Source: Glaciecola sp. 33A
Lineage (GTDB): Bacteria; Pseudomonadota; Gammaproteobacteria; Enterobacterales; Alteromonadaceae
Assembly (NCBI RefSeq): GCF_002836745.1
Contig: NZ_PJAR01000043.1
Span: forward strand, 186,001 to 250,000
Reading direction: 5' to 3'
Length of the DNA: 64,000 nt
Positions within the stretch are counted from its first letter, which is position 1. Each line of letters opens with the position of its first letter. Under the pieces are notes generated by a model. The model made no database searches, had not been told where the DNA came from, and was given only the letters and a program-made list of their open reading frames with translations. Of this stretch, positions 10,229-19,696 are shown piece by piece. Both the position numbers and the translations under genes were made by a program.

Positions 10229-10256
10229 AATCGCGTGTCTTTAAATCGCGTGTCTT
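10229..10256 (+). repeat. 13-bp direct repeat between adaptor and first RND permease
   Basis: AATCGCGTGTCTT occurs at 10229-10241 and again at 10244-10256, two bases apart, just before the ribosome binding site of the downstream permease. Confidence 0.7.
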
Positions 10257-10285
10257 AATAATTGTGCCGCAAAAGGATCTTTTTT

Positions 10286-13200
10286 ATGAGTATTGTTAGT
10301 ACGGTGGTTAGGCGCCCGGTAACAGTCGCGATGTTTACCCTCGCAGTGATGTTATTTGGTATGGTTGGTTTTTCGCGTTTGTCGGTGTCTTTATTACCCG
10401 ATCTGTCTTATCCCACACTAACAATCCGAACAGAAAATCCTGGTGCGGCTCCTGCTGAAATAGAACAATTGATCAGCAAACCTATCGAAGAATCGGTAGG
10501 CGTTGTCAAAGGCATTCGCAAAGTACATTCCATCTCAAAAGCCGGGCAATCGGACGTTATTATTGAGTTTGAATGGGGTACGGCCATGAATTTCGCGATC
10601 CAAAATGTGCGTGAAAAGTTGGATATCATTGCGCTACCTATCGATATTAATAAACCCGTTATATTGCGTTTTAACCCAGCACTAGACCCTATTATTCGCT
10701 TAGGTTTATCCACTGAGAATACCCATCCTCGTGCATTAAAAGAAATACGCACCTTTGCTGAACAAGAAATAAAACGTCAAATTGAAACTATTTCAGGTGT
10801 CGCAGCAGCGCAACTTGGCGGTGGTTTAGAGCAAGAAATTCAAGTTGTTTTCGACCAACAAAAAGCAGCACGCAGAGGGATCACGGCGCAGAGTATTGTT
10901 GCTCGAATTCAGAGTGAAAATATCAATATGTCGGCAGGGCGTGTATACGATGGTCAGCAAGAATACTTGGTGCGCACGGTTAATCAATTTGTTTCGTTAG
11001 ATCAGCTCGGCAATATGATTATTAAACAGGTCGATGGCAAAACCATTTATCTAAAAGACATTGCAAGCGTAATTGATGGCGAGAAAGAACGTACCGGTAT
11101 CACTCGAGTTAATAATAATGAAGCCATCGAATTGGCAATTTATAAAGAAGGTGACGCTAATACGGTAACCGTAGCAAAAGCGGTGAATGCGAAATTAGCC
11201 GAGCTTGTAAAGACCTTACCTGAAGAGCTCACTTTTACAGTAATTTACGATCAGTCTGAATTTATTGTGAATGCGGTGGATGAAGTAAAAAGTGCTGCCA
11301 TTTTAGGCGGATTACTCGCTATGCTGATTTTATATTTATTCTTAGGTAATTTTTTCAATACTATTATCATTTCATTGGCCATACCTGTTTCGATTATTGC
11401 CACTTTTAACCTGATGTTTGCTAATGATATCAGCCTTAATATTATGTCATTAGGCGGCATTGCGTTAGCGGTCGGTTTATTGGTGGATAACGCCATCGTG
11501 GTGCTTGAGAATATTGCACGATACCGAGAAAAAGGGGCGAGTATTATGGAAGCGGCGGTGCGCGGCACCGATGAAGTTTCTGGCGCTGTAACCGCGTCCA
11601 CGCTGACCACATTAGCTGTCTTTTTCCCTTTGGCCTTTGTCACCGGATTCGCAGGGCAATTATTCAGTGACCAGGCCATCACCGTGACTTTTGCCTTACT
11701 TGCTTCGTTAGCGGTGGCATTAACATTAATTCCAATGTTGGCCTCCCGTCAATTCGATAAGCGTAAAATTACAACTGATAATGGTCTTGTTTTAGCAGAT
11801 GAAAAAACACAAAAGGTACCGGCTAGCACGGCTAAAAAAAGCCTCAATATAATAGCTAAAGTTGCGGCATTCCCCTTTGTACTAATTTTTAATTATTTGC
11901 CGATGTTGATAACAAAAGCGGTATTACTGTTGACCAACCTGATCACCAAAATCATGACTTTGGTTTTTAAGCCCGCACATAAAATATTTAGTTTTTATTT
12001 TGAAAAAATAGCCCTAGCTTATTCAAGATTACTAAAATCCACACTGCAACATCGACTTGTCTTAATTGCCTGTAGTGTGATTTTTGCCATTGCAGTGCTG
12101 AGTCTATTACCCAAAATCGCGGTTGAATTAGTGCCCGAAGTAGAAAAAGCTCAATTCACCATTGAGTTAACCTTGCCCCAAGGCACACCTATCTCGGTGA
12201 CGGATACGAGACTAACAGAACTCGCGGCAACGATTGCCAACGATAAGCGCGTCAAGCACAGCTATTCCCTCGCTGGAAGTGGCAGTTTGATGATGAGTTC
12301 CGCCAGCAAAGGGGGTGAAAACTGGGGCCAATTATTGGTCGCAGTGAATAACAGTGAAGACGTTGATGCGGTGAAATCTGTGGTCAGGGATAAAGTTGCA
12401 CAAATGGCCGATGTTAGTGCTGAAATAGCGCAAGTAGATATGTTCACTACAGAGCGGCCTCTGCAAATTATTTTATCCGGATACGACCTGGTTGCCCTCA
12501 AAAAATATAGTGATCAACTTATGCAAAAGCTGTCGCTAGACAAGCAGTTTATTGATTTAAACAACAGTTTACGAGCAGGACAACCTGAACTAAACATAAG
12601 CTTTGATAATCAGCGCTTGGCCAGTCTGGAGCTAAGGGGAGCAGATATTGCTGAGCAGTTGGTGACTAAAATTGCGGGCTCAGTTGCCAGCAAATATAAC
12701 CTGCAAGACCGACAAGTTGATATTTTAGTGCGCGCCGATGAAAGTGCTAGAAGTTCGGTACAAGCTATTCGCCAATTAACCATCAATTCGGAGCAAAGTA
12801 GGTCGTTGCCGTTGTCGGCAGTCGCGGACATAACTGAAAGTATTGGACCGAATGAAATTAACCGTATTGGCCAGAGTCGTGTGGCCATTATTTCAGCCTC
12901 TTTGGCTTTTGGTGATTTATCAGAGGCAGCCCAAAAGGCAGAAAATTTAGTCGGCGATTTGTATTTGCCGCTTAACATAAAAGCCACCGTTGCTGGGCAA
13001 AATGAAGAAATGAATCGTTCCTTTTCTTCATTAATGATGGCCTTGGCTTTGGCTATATTTTTGGTTTACTTAGTGATGGCATCACAATTTGAGTCATTAT
13101 TAAATCCGTTTATTATTTTGTTTTCGATCCCCCTTGCCGTATTAGGATCTGTATTAGGCTTGTTTGTAACCGGCACCAACATAAGTGTGATTGTGCTCAT

Positions 13201-13603
13201 CGGGGTTATTATGCTTACTGGAATAGTGGTGAATAATGCCATTGTGTTAGTTGATCGAATTAACCAGCTACGCCACTGCGGAGTTGAAAAAACGGCTGCA
13301 ATTATAGAAGCCAGTAGTTCTCGTTTTCGACCGATTATCATGACCTCCTTAACCACAATATTGGGTTTAGCTCCCCTAGCGTTCAGCAGTGGCGAAGGCG
13401 CCGAGTTGCGCGCTCCTTTGGCGATTACGGTCATGAGTGGTTTGCTGCTTGCAACCTTACTAACACTGTTACTAATTCCAGTGTTATACAGTTTATTAGA
13501 TAGAAAAAACTATCAAATAGAAAGTGACGAACTGCCCAATGAAGCTGTTGAAAGCGATGGTCCTGGCAATTTCCCTGATAAAACAATTGAGGCGAAAATA
13601 TGA
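10286..13603 (+). CDS. RND efflux permease, first of pair
   Basis: Inner-membrane AcrB-fold transporter of 1105 residues: 12 membrane helices with two large periplasmic porter loops (after TM1 and TM7). The ATG at 10286 is chosen because AAGGA lies 8 bases upstream; a TTG 24 bases earlier in frame lacks such a site. In TM4 the AcrB Asp-Asp pair reads Asp401-Asn402 (GLLVDNAIVV). In TM10 the AcrB lysine position is Asn983 (GIVVNNAIVLVD). The cytoplasmic link between TM6 and TM7 (about nt 11750-12050) is long and carries an extra hydrophobic/amphipathic stretch. The stop overlaps the next permease start (ATGA). Confidence 0.92.
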   Translation: MSIVSTVVRRPVTVAMFTLAVMLFGMVGFSRLSVSLLPDLSYPTLTIRTENPGAAPAEIEQLISKPIEESVGVVKGIRKVHSISKAGQSDVIIEFEWGTAMNFAIQNVREKLDIIALPIDINKPVILRFNPALDPIIRLGLSTENTHPRALKEIRTFAEQEIKRQIETISGVAAAQLGGGLEQEIQVVFDQQKAARRGITAQSIVARIQSENINMSAGRVYDGQQEYLVRTVNQFVSLDQLGNMIIKQVDGKTIYLKDIASVIDGEKERTGITRVNNNEAIELAIYKEGDANTVTVAKAVNAKLAELVKTLPEELTFTVIYDQSEFIVNAVDEVKSAAILGGLLAMLILYLFLGNFFNTIIISLAIPVSIIATFNLMFANDISLNIMSLGGIALAVGLLVDNAIVVLENIARYREKGASIMEAAVRGTDEVSGAVTASTLTTLAVFFPLAFVTGFAGQLFSDQAITVTFALLASLAVALTLIPMLASRQFDKRKITTDNGLVLADEKTQKVPASTAKKSLNIIAKVAAFPFVLIFNYLPMLITKAVLLLTNLITKIMTLVFKPAHKIFSFYFEKIALAYSRLLKSTLQHRLVLIACSVIFAIAVLSLLPKIAVELVPEVEKAQFTIELTLPQGTPISVTDTRLTELAATIANDKRVKHSYSLAGSGSLMMSSASKGGENWGQLLVAVNNSEDVDAVKSVVRDKVAQMADVSAEIAQVDMFTTERPLQIILSGYDLVALKKYSDQLMQKLSLDKQFIDLNNSLRAGQPELNISFDNQRLASLELRGADIAEQLVTKIAGSVASKYNLQDRQVDILVRADESARSSVQAIRQLTINSEQSRSLPLSAVADITESIGPNEINRIGQSRVAIISASLAFGDLSEAAQKAENLVGDLYLPLNIKATVAGQNEEMNRSFSSLMMALALAIFLVYLVMASQFESLLNPFIILFSIPLAVLGSVLGLFVTGTNISVIVLIGVIMLTGIVVNNAIVLVDRINQLRHCGVEKTAAIIEASSSRFRPIIMTSLTTILGLAPLAFSSGEGAELRAPLAITVMSGLLLATLLTLLLIPVLYSLLDRKNYQIESDELPNEAVESDGPGNFPDKTIEAKI

Positions 13604-16600
13604 CAGCCCCCAATTTTCATAACAACCGATTTACGCAAAAATTAGCAGACTTGCCGGCCACAGTTTGGTTAACGGCCTTAGCCATAAAGCGACCTGTCAC
13701 CACGGGTATGTTAATAATGTCGCTTTTTGTGACTGGGCTTATTTCGAGTAAGTTGTTGCCACAAGAAAGCTGGCCGGCACTCAATATTCCGATAGCATTT
13801 ATTAATGTGCCCTACAATGGTGCAACCCCAGAAGAAGTTGAACGATTGATAACCCGTCCAATCGAAGAAGCGGTATCGACTTTAGGCGGAATTACCGAAA
13901 TGCGTTCTACTAGCCGCGCAGACAGAGCATCTATTCAAGTCTTTATGGATCTTGGTACGGATTTGGATAGCAAAATATTAGAAGTACGAGAAAAAGTCGA
14001 CACGGTGCGATACCTTCTACCTGATGATGTGGAAAGAGTCTTGGTGCAAAAGTTTTCGACCCAAGACCTGCCTGTCATCAGCTTAGTCTTGTCAGGTGAT
14101 AAAAATTTATCTCAAGCTTATGATTTTTTGGACCAAAGACTACGACAACCACTAGAACGCCTAGAAGGTGTTGGTCAAGTTGAAATGCGGGGCGTGATTA
14201 AACCTTATATTGAAATTCAGCTAGATAGCACTCAGTTATCCATGAACCGGGTGGATCAAGCTACATTATTGCGTGATTTAAGAGCCAGTAATTTTTTAGT
14301 CAAATCCGGATCTATTCTCAATGCGGGTCGCAAATTTAGAGTGTCACCTGACGGCCAATATCAGAGTTTGGCAGATATCCAAAACTTCCAGGTTAGAGCC
14401 GGGGTAAAATTAAGCGAAGTAGCAACGGTTGGATTAGTGACGCCACCCCGAGACAGTGAAATTCGAACGGACAGAAAAAAATCCGTCGGCATAGAAGTGT
14501 TTAAAGAGTCGGATTCAAATGTGATTGATGTGACCAATAGCATTGTTGCCTTCGTTGAAGCATTGCGTCTAGAGGATGACTTTGAAGGTATTACGATCGG
14601 TATTGAAGACAATAGCGGTGAAGAAATTCAACAATCATTGGGTGGTTTACTGAGTGCAGGTGGGCTCGGTATTGTGTTGTCTTTTATCGTTCTGTTTATC
14701 TTTTTGCGTAATATTCAGATCACGTTGGTGGTAGTCGCCTCTGTCCCTATGTCATTAAGTTTTGCCCTAGCTGGCATGTACTTTATGGGTTACAGCTTAA
14801 ACATGCTGACACTTGCTGGACTGTTTATTGCCGTGGGTTTATTGATTGATAACTCGGTGGTTATTTGTGAAAGTATTCTTCAGCAAAAAGATAAGTCATT
14901 AAGCGCCATAGGAAGAGTTCTCAAAGGCGTTGATAATGTCAGTATTGCGATAATCAGTGGCACATTGACCACTACCATCGTTTTTATGCCCTTAGTGCTT
15001 GGCGAAAAAAACTTTATTACCATCCTGGTTGAACAAATAGCAGTCGCCATATGTTTACCTTTGTTTGCTTCATTAATTATTTCCAAAACGGTTATTCCAT
15101 TAATGCTAAGTCGGATAGACCAAACTGCGTTATCAGGGGTCGTGACACAAGGACGTTTAGACAGATGGTACCGTCCAAATCTTATCAGAATACTGACATA
15201 CCCAAAAGCCACCGGTGCGTTCATTTTTTTGCTCTGTATTAGTGGTTTTTTCACCAAACAATTAGTCAATGCCAATAGTGTGATGGGCAAAGGGGAGACA
15301 GAAGTCATTATTGTTTACCATATTCAAGGTCAACAAAAATTAGCGGATGTCAGTCTTTTAGTGGATCAAATGGAGCAATACTTATATGACAACCAGGAAG
15401 CCTTTGAATTTACCCAGGTGAATAGTCGGATTTTTTCAAACTATGCAATGTCTCGTGTGAAACTAAACGAGGGTTACTCAATACCTTTTAATGATTTAAA
15501 AGAACAAATTAAACAAGGATTCCCTGAAACTGCGATTGCGAAACCCTCATTTGAGCGCTCTGAACAAAAGCAAAAACTGGTTAAGATGACGTTAAACGGT
15601 AGTTCTACAAAACGCTTATTGGAAATAAGCGGATCCGTTATCAGTCGACTGAGTGATGTAGAGGGTTTTTCTGAGGTCGGTATTGATGATGAAAATCAAG
15701 ATATGGAATTGGTATTGCGTATCGATCGCGAAATAGTGTCGCGCTTAGGGTTAAACACCCAAGATATTGCGATGCGTATTGCAAACTCACTGCGGGGTAT
15801 CAATCTGCGTTCTTTTCGCGATGCGACGTTAGGAGAAGTTGATATCCGGTTGGTTTACCATCCTGAACAAGCGGTACCTATGGAGCGCATCAAGCAATTA
15901 CCTATTTATGAAAGTAATGGACGCATTATTACCTTACAACAACTTGTAGTCTTCGACACACAGCCCATTACGCGACAGATCAAGCGCGTGCAACGAAGAA
16001 CGGCATTAGGTATTTCCATTAACCTTGCTGATATCAGCCGTACTCAAGCTGCCGAAAAAATCAAAGAGGTAATGGATAATGTTGCCTTGCCTTCGGGTTA
16101 TGATTGGAACTTAGGGCGCCAGTTTACTGAAGATAGAGAAGCGGCAAAAGACATGTTGATAAATATGATGCTCGCCTTAGCGCTTATTTTTATCGTGATG
16201 GCGGCGTTGTTTGAATCATTGTTAATGCCGATCGCTATATTATCGTCTATCGGCTTAGCCTTTATTGGGGTGTATTGGACCTTCGCGATAATGGGAATGG
16301 GTTTGGGTGAAACTGGCATGATCGGCATGTTGATTTTAATGGGTATAGTGGTGAATAACGGCATTGTACTAATTGACCAGATTAATAAGTTGAAAACCGA
16401 TTCAGCAACACTCATTACGCCAATTGTAGACGCGTGTGTGAGCCGAATTAGGCCGATTTTTATGACGGTAGCGACAACTATAATAGGTATGGTTCCGTTA
16501 ACGTTCGCTGCCAATGATACCCAAACTTACCCAATGGCTGTCGCCATTATCGGTGGCCTATTGTTTTCAACTTTTACTAGTTTGTTTTTGGTTCCATTTT

Positions 16601-16689
16601 GCTATTTGATGCTGGTCAAGTTCGGTGAACGGTCAAGCCAGCGTTTTGGCCAGGCCAAAGCATTTGCGGATAAGAAAATGCCGAGTTAA
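13600..16689 (+). CDS. RND efflux permease, second of pair
   Basis: A second AcrB-fold permease of 1029 residues, clearly diverged from its upstream neighbour. It has the TM1 region after an unusually long N-terminal arm (about 30 residues), two porter loops, TM4 motif GLLIDNSVVI (Asp417-Asn418) and TM10 motif GIVVNNGIVLID (Asn919 at the usual lysine position). It overlaps the first permease by 4 bases, so the two are translationally coupled. That suggests a mixed trimer as known for MdtB-MdtC, but these proteins are not evident MdtBC orthologues. Substrate unknown. Confidence 0.92.
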   Translation: MTAPNFHNNRFTQKLADLPATVWLTALAIKRPVTTGMLIMSLFVTGLISSKLLPQESWPALNIPIAFINVPYNGATPEEVERLITRPIEEAVSTLGGITEMRSTSRADRASIQVFMDLGTDLDSKILEVREKVDTVRYLLPDDVERVLVQKFSTQDLPVISLVLSGDKNLSQAYDFLDQRLRQPLERLEGVGQVEMRGVIKPYIEIQLDSTQLSMNRVDQATLLRDLRASNFLVKSGSILNAGRKFRVSPDGQYQSLADIQNFQVRAGVKLSEVATVGLVTPPRDSEIRTDRKKSVGIEVFKESDSNVIDVTNSIVAFVEALRLEDDFEGITIGIEDNSGEEIQQSLGGLLSAGGLGIVLSFIVLFIFLRNIQITLVVVASVPMSLSFALAGMYFMGYSLNMLTLAGLFIAVGLLIDNSVVICESILQQKDKSLSAIGRVLKGVDNVSIAIISGTLTTTIVFMPLVLGEKNFITILVEQIAVAICLPLFASLIISKTVIPLMLSRIDQTALSGVVTQGRLDRWYRPNLIRILTYPKATGAFIFLLCISGFFTKQLVNANSVMGKGETEVIIVYHIQGQQKLADVSLLVDQMEQYLYDNQEAFEFTQVNSRIFSNYAMSRVKLNEGYSIPFNDLKEQIKQGFPETAIAKPSFERSEQKQKLVKMTLNGSSTKRLLEISGSVISRLSDVEGFSEVGIDDENQDMELVLRIDREIVSRLGLNTQDIAMRIANSLRGINLRSFRDATLGEVDIRLVYHPEQAVPMERIKQLPIYESNGRIITLQQLVVFDTQPITRQIKRVQRRTALGISINLADISRTQAAEKIKEVMDNVALPSGYDWNLGRQFTEDREAAKDMLINMMLALALIFIVMAALFESLLMPIAILSSIGLAFIGVYWTFAIMGMGLGETGMIGMLILMGIVVNNGIVLIDQINKLKTDSATLITPIVDACVSRIRPIFMTVATTIIGMVPLTFAANDTQTYPMAVAIIGGLLFSTFTSLFLVPFCYLMLVKFGERSSQRFGQAKAFADKKMPS

Positions 16690-16817
16690 CTTACTCAGAT
16701 GGCTCACCTGTTAAGTATGAATTTCACATGCAAACAGTGATTAAGCATACCTTATTGGAAGTAAAAATTAGACTATACTCGCCTTTAATATACAACTGCC
16801 AATATTAGGTAACATTT

Positions 16818-18269
16818 ATGCATGGCCCCATGGGTGAATCTTCCTATACTAAATCGGTTTCTAATTTGGTTAGGAGCATCCAAAGTAGCACAGCACAAAA
16901 AGACTCCCTATTCGAACAAGCGCGGCTTTTCTTTGAAAATGTAGACATACATAAGCAGGTCAACCTAGAACAACAAAGAAAGATAAAATCTCTGGAAGAT
17001 TCTTTGCAAGTAGCAGTTGCAAAGGATAAGGACATAATCGTTAAAAAGCTTTATGTTGCTCGGCGCGCTTTAGACAAAGACGATGCTCGCCAAGAAGACA
17101 TGCGTATCCTAAGATTGCAAAACGTATTGGACATATGTTCTACTTTACTCGTGCTTTGTGAAGCAGAAAATTGGCAAAAGACGCAGGTTAACAGCGCAAA
17201 ACTATTAGGTACTTTGCAATTACTTTCTCCCAGCGAAGGCGTAAAAATTGCGCATAAAAACCAAAGATTAAAACCTGCCTATAGGGGAGTATTGGCAGTT
17301 AGATTGCTAGATAAACTGCTAAAAAGTGGCCAAATCAATAATCAATATATCAACGAACGCTATCAGGCTAACCTGCGTTATCCAGAAAAAGAAAGTGGTT
17401 TAACTCTTTATCAACACCAAGTCGCTATTCCTGTCATCATGGCCGCGCTATTTCAAGATATCGGATCATTGCACCCCGACGCACAGATTATTTTAAAGGG
17501 CGAAGATGGAACACTCGACGAATTTAGGCTACTGGACAAAGAAGAGCGACTAACTTTACTTAAAATAAACCATGAGCAGACACTAAACTTTATTACCTAT
17601 GGTTTGGGTATGGAGAGATATGTAGGGAATTGCAAAGCACAAAGAACAGAATTTGTTCAAGACCAAAAAAAGCGTCTGAATTTCATTCGCACGCTTTTAA
17701 TTAGTGCGCTTAAACCTAAATTGGTCGTGGGGAATTTAATCAAAGCGCCACAAATTTATGCGTCTATAATTTTTTCTTCTAAACAAAATCACAACTTTTT
17801 TGATCTGCCCAAAGCGATGCTAATAGTAGGTAAAGCAGCTGAGCGAGAGAGTATTAGTAAAGTAGTAGCAGATAGCTTACTCGCGATAGTAGGACATTTC
17901 CCCCAAGGTTATGGCATTACCTATATTCCTAAAGACGATGATAATAAAAGTATAGATCGTTACGAATACGCCATAGTGACGGGACTCAATCCTAAAGATC
18001 CTTTTGTACCGACATGTCGAATAGCAACGCGTAATTTGACTTTTATTGCCTCCGGTCAGATAGTTTCTATCGACAAGAAAAGTAATCTTTACTTTTCCAC
18101 AACAAAAAAGAAGCTAGAAAAAATTAGTCCTGCTCGTTTACAAGAAATACTGCGCAAGCTGGCGTCAAATTTTGAAGAGCGTAAAGAACTCGATATTATT
18201 CCAAGTTATTGGAATCCTTATGGATTTTTTGGATATAAGAAACTGCAAAACTTATGGAAAAAAGTGTAA
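16818..18269 (+). CDS. Uncharacterised protein, probable degenerate HD-GYP relative
   Basis: I do not recognise this 483-residue soluble protein by name. The N-terminal 200 residues are helical with a possible coiled coil (about 45-90). Residues 198-260 resemble the start of an HD-GYP domain: His200, then FQDIG at 212-216 where HDIGK is expected, an IILKG stretch, and an EER...NHE segment with His252. Residues 345-395 (KVVADSLLAIVGHFPQGYG, then YAIVTGLNP) resemble the C-terminal end of HD-GYP domains. The first histidine of the HD pair is Gln213 and no GYP motif is seen, so cyclic-di-GMP hydrolysis is unlikely. It stands alone between the RND operon and the convergent argA. Confidence 0.75.
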   Translation: MHGPMGESSYTKSVSNLVRSIQSSTAQKDSLFEQARLFFENVDIHKQVNLEQQRKIKSLEDSLQVAVAKDKDIIVKKLYVARRALDKDDARQEDMRILRLQNVLDICSTLLVLCEAENWQKTQVNSAKLLGTLQLLSPSEGVKIAHKNQRLKPAYRGVLAVRLLDKLLKSGQINNQYINERYQANLRYPEKESGLTLYQHQVAIPVIMAALFQDIGSLHPDAQIILKGEDGTLDEFRLLDKEERLTLLKINHEQTLNFITYGLGMERYVGNCKAQRTEFVQDQKKRLNFIRTLLISALKPKLVVGNLIKAPQIYASIIFSSKQNHNFFDLPKAMLIVGKAAERESISKVVADSLLAIVGHFPQGYGITYIPKDDDNKSIDRYEYAIVTGLNPKDPFVPTCRIATRNLTFIASGQIVSIDKKSNLYFSTTKKKLEKISPARLQEILRKLASNFEERKELDIIPSYWNPYGFFGYKKLQNLWKKV

Positions 18270-18336
18270 AAGAATGACGCAGAGCATCACCGCGTTGGAT
18301 TAACTCATGGCAAGTTCACGTTTGTTGTGCACTCTT

Positions 18337-19656
18337 TTAGTTGACAAAGAGTGACAACATAAAAACCTTACTGTTACGCGTAAAGTTATACATTTCCTGT
18401 TTAGCTGAGGGTAATGCTTCAATCGTTTTTTCTTCGAAGCCTTGTTCTAAAAACCAATGACCAGTGACGGTGGTTAGAACAAAAATACGCTCTAGGCCAC
18501 CTAAAATAGATTTTTTACGAATTTCATCAAGCAGGCGCTCGCCTCTGTTTCCGCCTCTATAATCGTGATGTGTTGCAACGCAGGCCAACTCTCCACAAGC
18601 GTCGTTTCTATACATATATAAAGCAGCACAGGCGATAATCATCCCATCTCGAACAATAACGGTAAATAGGCCAATTTCATTTTCTAATCGTTCACGTGAG
18701 CGTTTTACTAAAGCACCGCTTTCTTCTAATGGTTTGATTAGCTTCAAGATGCCTCCAACATCGTCTATCGTCGCTGTTCTAAGCTGTTCATAGTGGTTTT
18801 GCAATACAAGTGAACCTGCTCCATCACGCGTAAATAACTCTCTCAGTAACACGCCATCAGTGTGATAATTGACACAATGTGCTCGCGATACCCCAGCTTC
18901 AACAGAGCTTATCATGGCTGTTAAGCAGGTTGTTTCAGCGTCAATATTGTTAGCTGCTAACTCTTTCTTGATCAGATTTAATTCAGTTGTTCTTAACAAC
19001 TCACCTGCTTTATCAAAAATACCGTCGCGTTCTGAGAGCGTGATAATTTTGTCCGCTTTCATTGCAATAGCAGCCTGCGTGGCAACGTCTTCATGGGATA
19101 AGTTGAAAATTTCGCCGGTGGGTGAATATCCCATAGGTGAAAGCAATACAATTGAGCCATCGGAGAGGTGATCGTTGATGCCTTGCACGTCGACACGGCG
19201 AACTAGGCCCGTATTTTCAAAGTCGACGCCTTCCTTTACACCTAAAGGTCTAGCAACCACTAAATTTCCTGAACAGACTCTAATTTGCGAACCGTGCATG
19301 GGTGAATTAGGCAAACCCATGGTAAGTAAAGCTTCAATTTGACTGCGCAGCGAACCTGCCGCGTCTTTGACACATTCTAAGGTTTCTTTATCGGTAATCC
19401 TGATATTGTTCTTAAACTTCGATTCTTTATTACGAAGTTTGAGGCGCTGATCAATTTGTGGTCGAGCGCCATGCACCAGAATAAGTCTGACACCTAGGCT
19501 GTTAAGCAGTGCGATGTCTTGGATTATCCTAGGAAAATTAGGATCCTCAATCGCTTCGCCACCAAACATGATCACAAAGGTTTTACCACGATGCGCGTTG
19601 ATATAGGGAGCAGAACTCCTAAATAGACGAATACTTTCCGAATCAGACAATGCCAT
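18337..19656 (-). CDS. argA: Amino-acid N-acetyltransferase (N-acetylglutamate synthase)
   Basis: First step of arginine synthesis: acetyl-CoA plus glutamate to N-acetylglutamate. The 439-residue protein has an amino-acid-kinase-like domain (about 25-285; FVIMFGGEAI, LILVHGARPQID) that normally carries the arginine feedback site. A GNAT acetyltransferase domain follows (about 290-430; ELACVATHHDYRGGNRGERLL as the acetyl-CoA loop). It is the last gene of the arg operon, 40 bases after argH, and is a separate full-length gene, not fused to argH as in some marine relatives. Confidence 0.94.
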   Translation of the reverse strand: MALSDSESIRLFRSSAPYINAHRGKTFVIMFGGEAIEDPNFPRIIQDIALLNSLGVRLILVHGARPQIDQRLKLRNKESKFKNNIRITDKETLECVKDAAGSLRSQIEALLTMGLPNSPMHGSQIRVCSGNLVVARPLGVKEGVDFENTGLVRRVDVQGINDHLSDGSIVLLSPMGYSPTGEIFNLSHEDVATQAAIAMKADKIITLSERDGIFDKAGELLRTTELNLIKKELAANNIDAETTCLTAMISSVEAGVSRAHCVNYHTDGVLLRELFTRDGAGSLVLQNHYEQLRTATIDDVGGILKLIKPLEESGALVKRSRERLENEIGLFTVIVRDGMIIACAALYMYRNDACGELACVATHHDYRGGNRGERLLDEIRKKSILGGLERIFVLTTVTGHWFLEQGFEEKTIEALPSAKQEMYNFTRNSKVFMLSLFVN

Positions 19657-19696
19657 CTTAATCTCTCTTCACATCAACAATAAGCAGGCTCATTGG

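Noticed and set aside
10286-16689. MdtBC or AcrB-type pump naming
   Set aside because: The TM4 and TM10 residues differ from these and the two genes do not show MdtB/MdtC-specific motifs; a named substrate would be a guess.
16818-18269. Active HD-GYP phosphodiesterase
   Set aside because: The first histidine of the HD pair is Gln and no GYP motif is present; only a degenerate relation is supportable.
18330-18353. Hairpin CACTCTTT/AAAGAGTG as a terminator of argA
   Set aside because: It overlaps the end of the argA coding sequence and has no T run on either strand.
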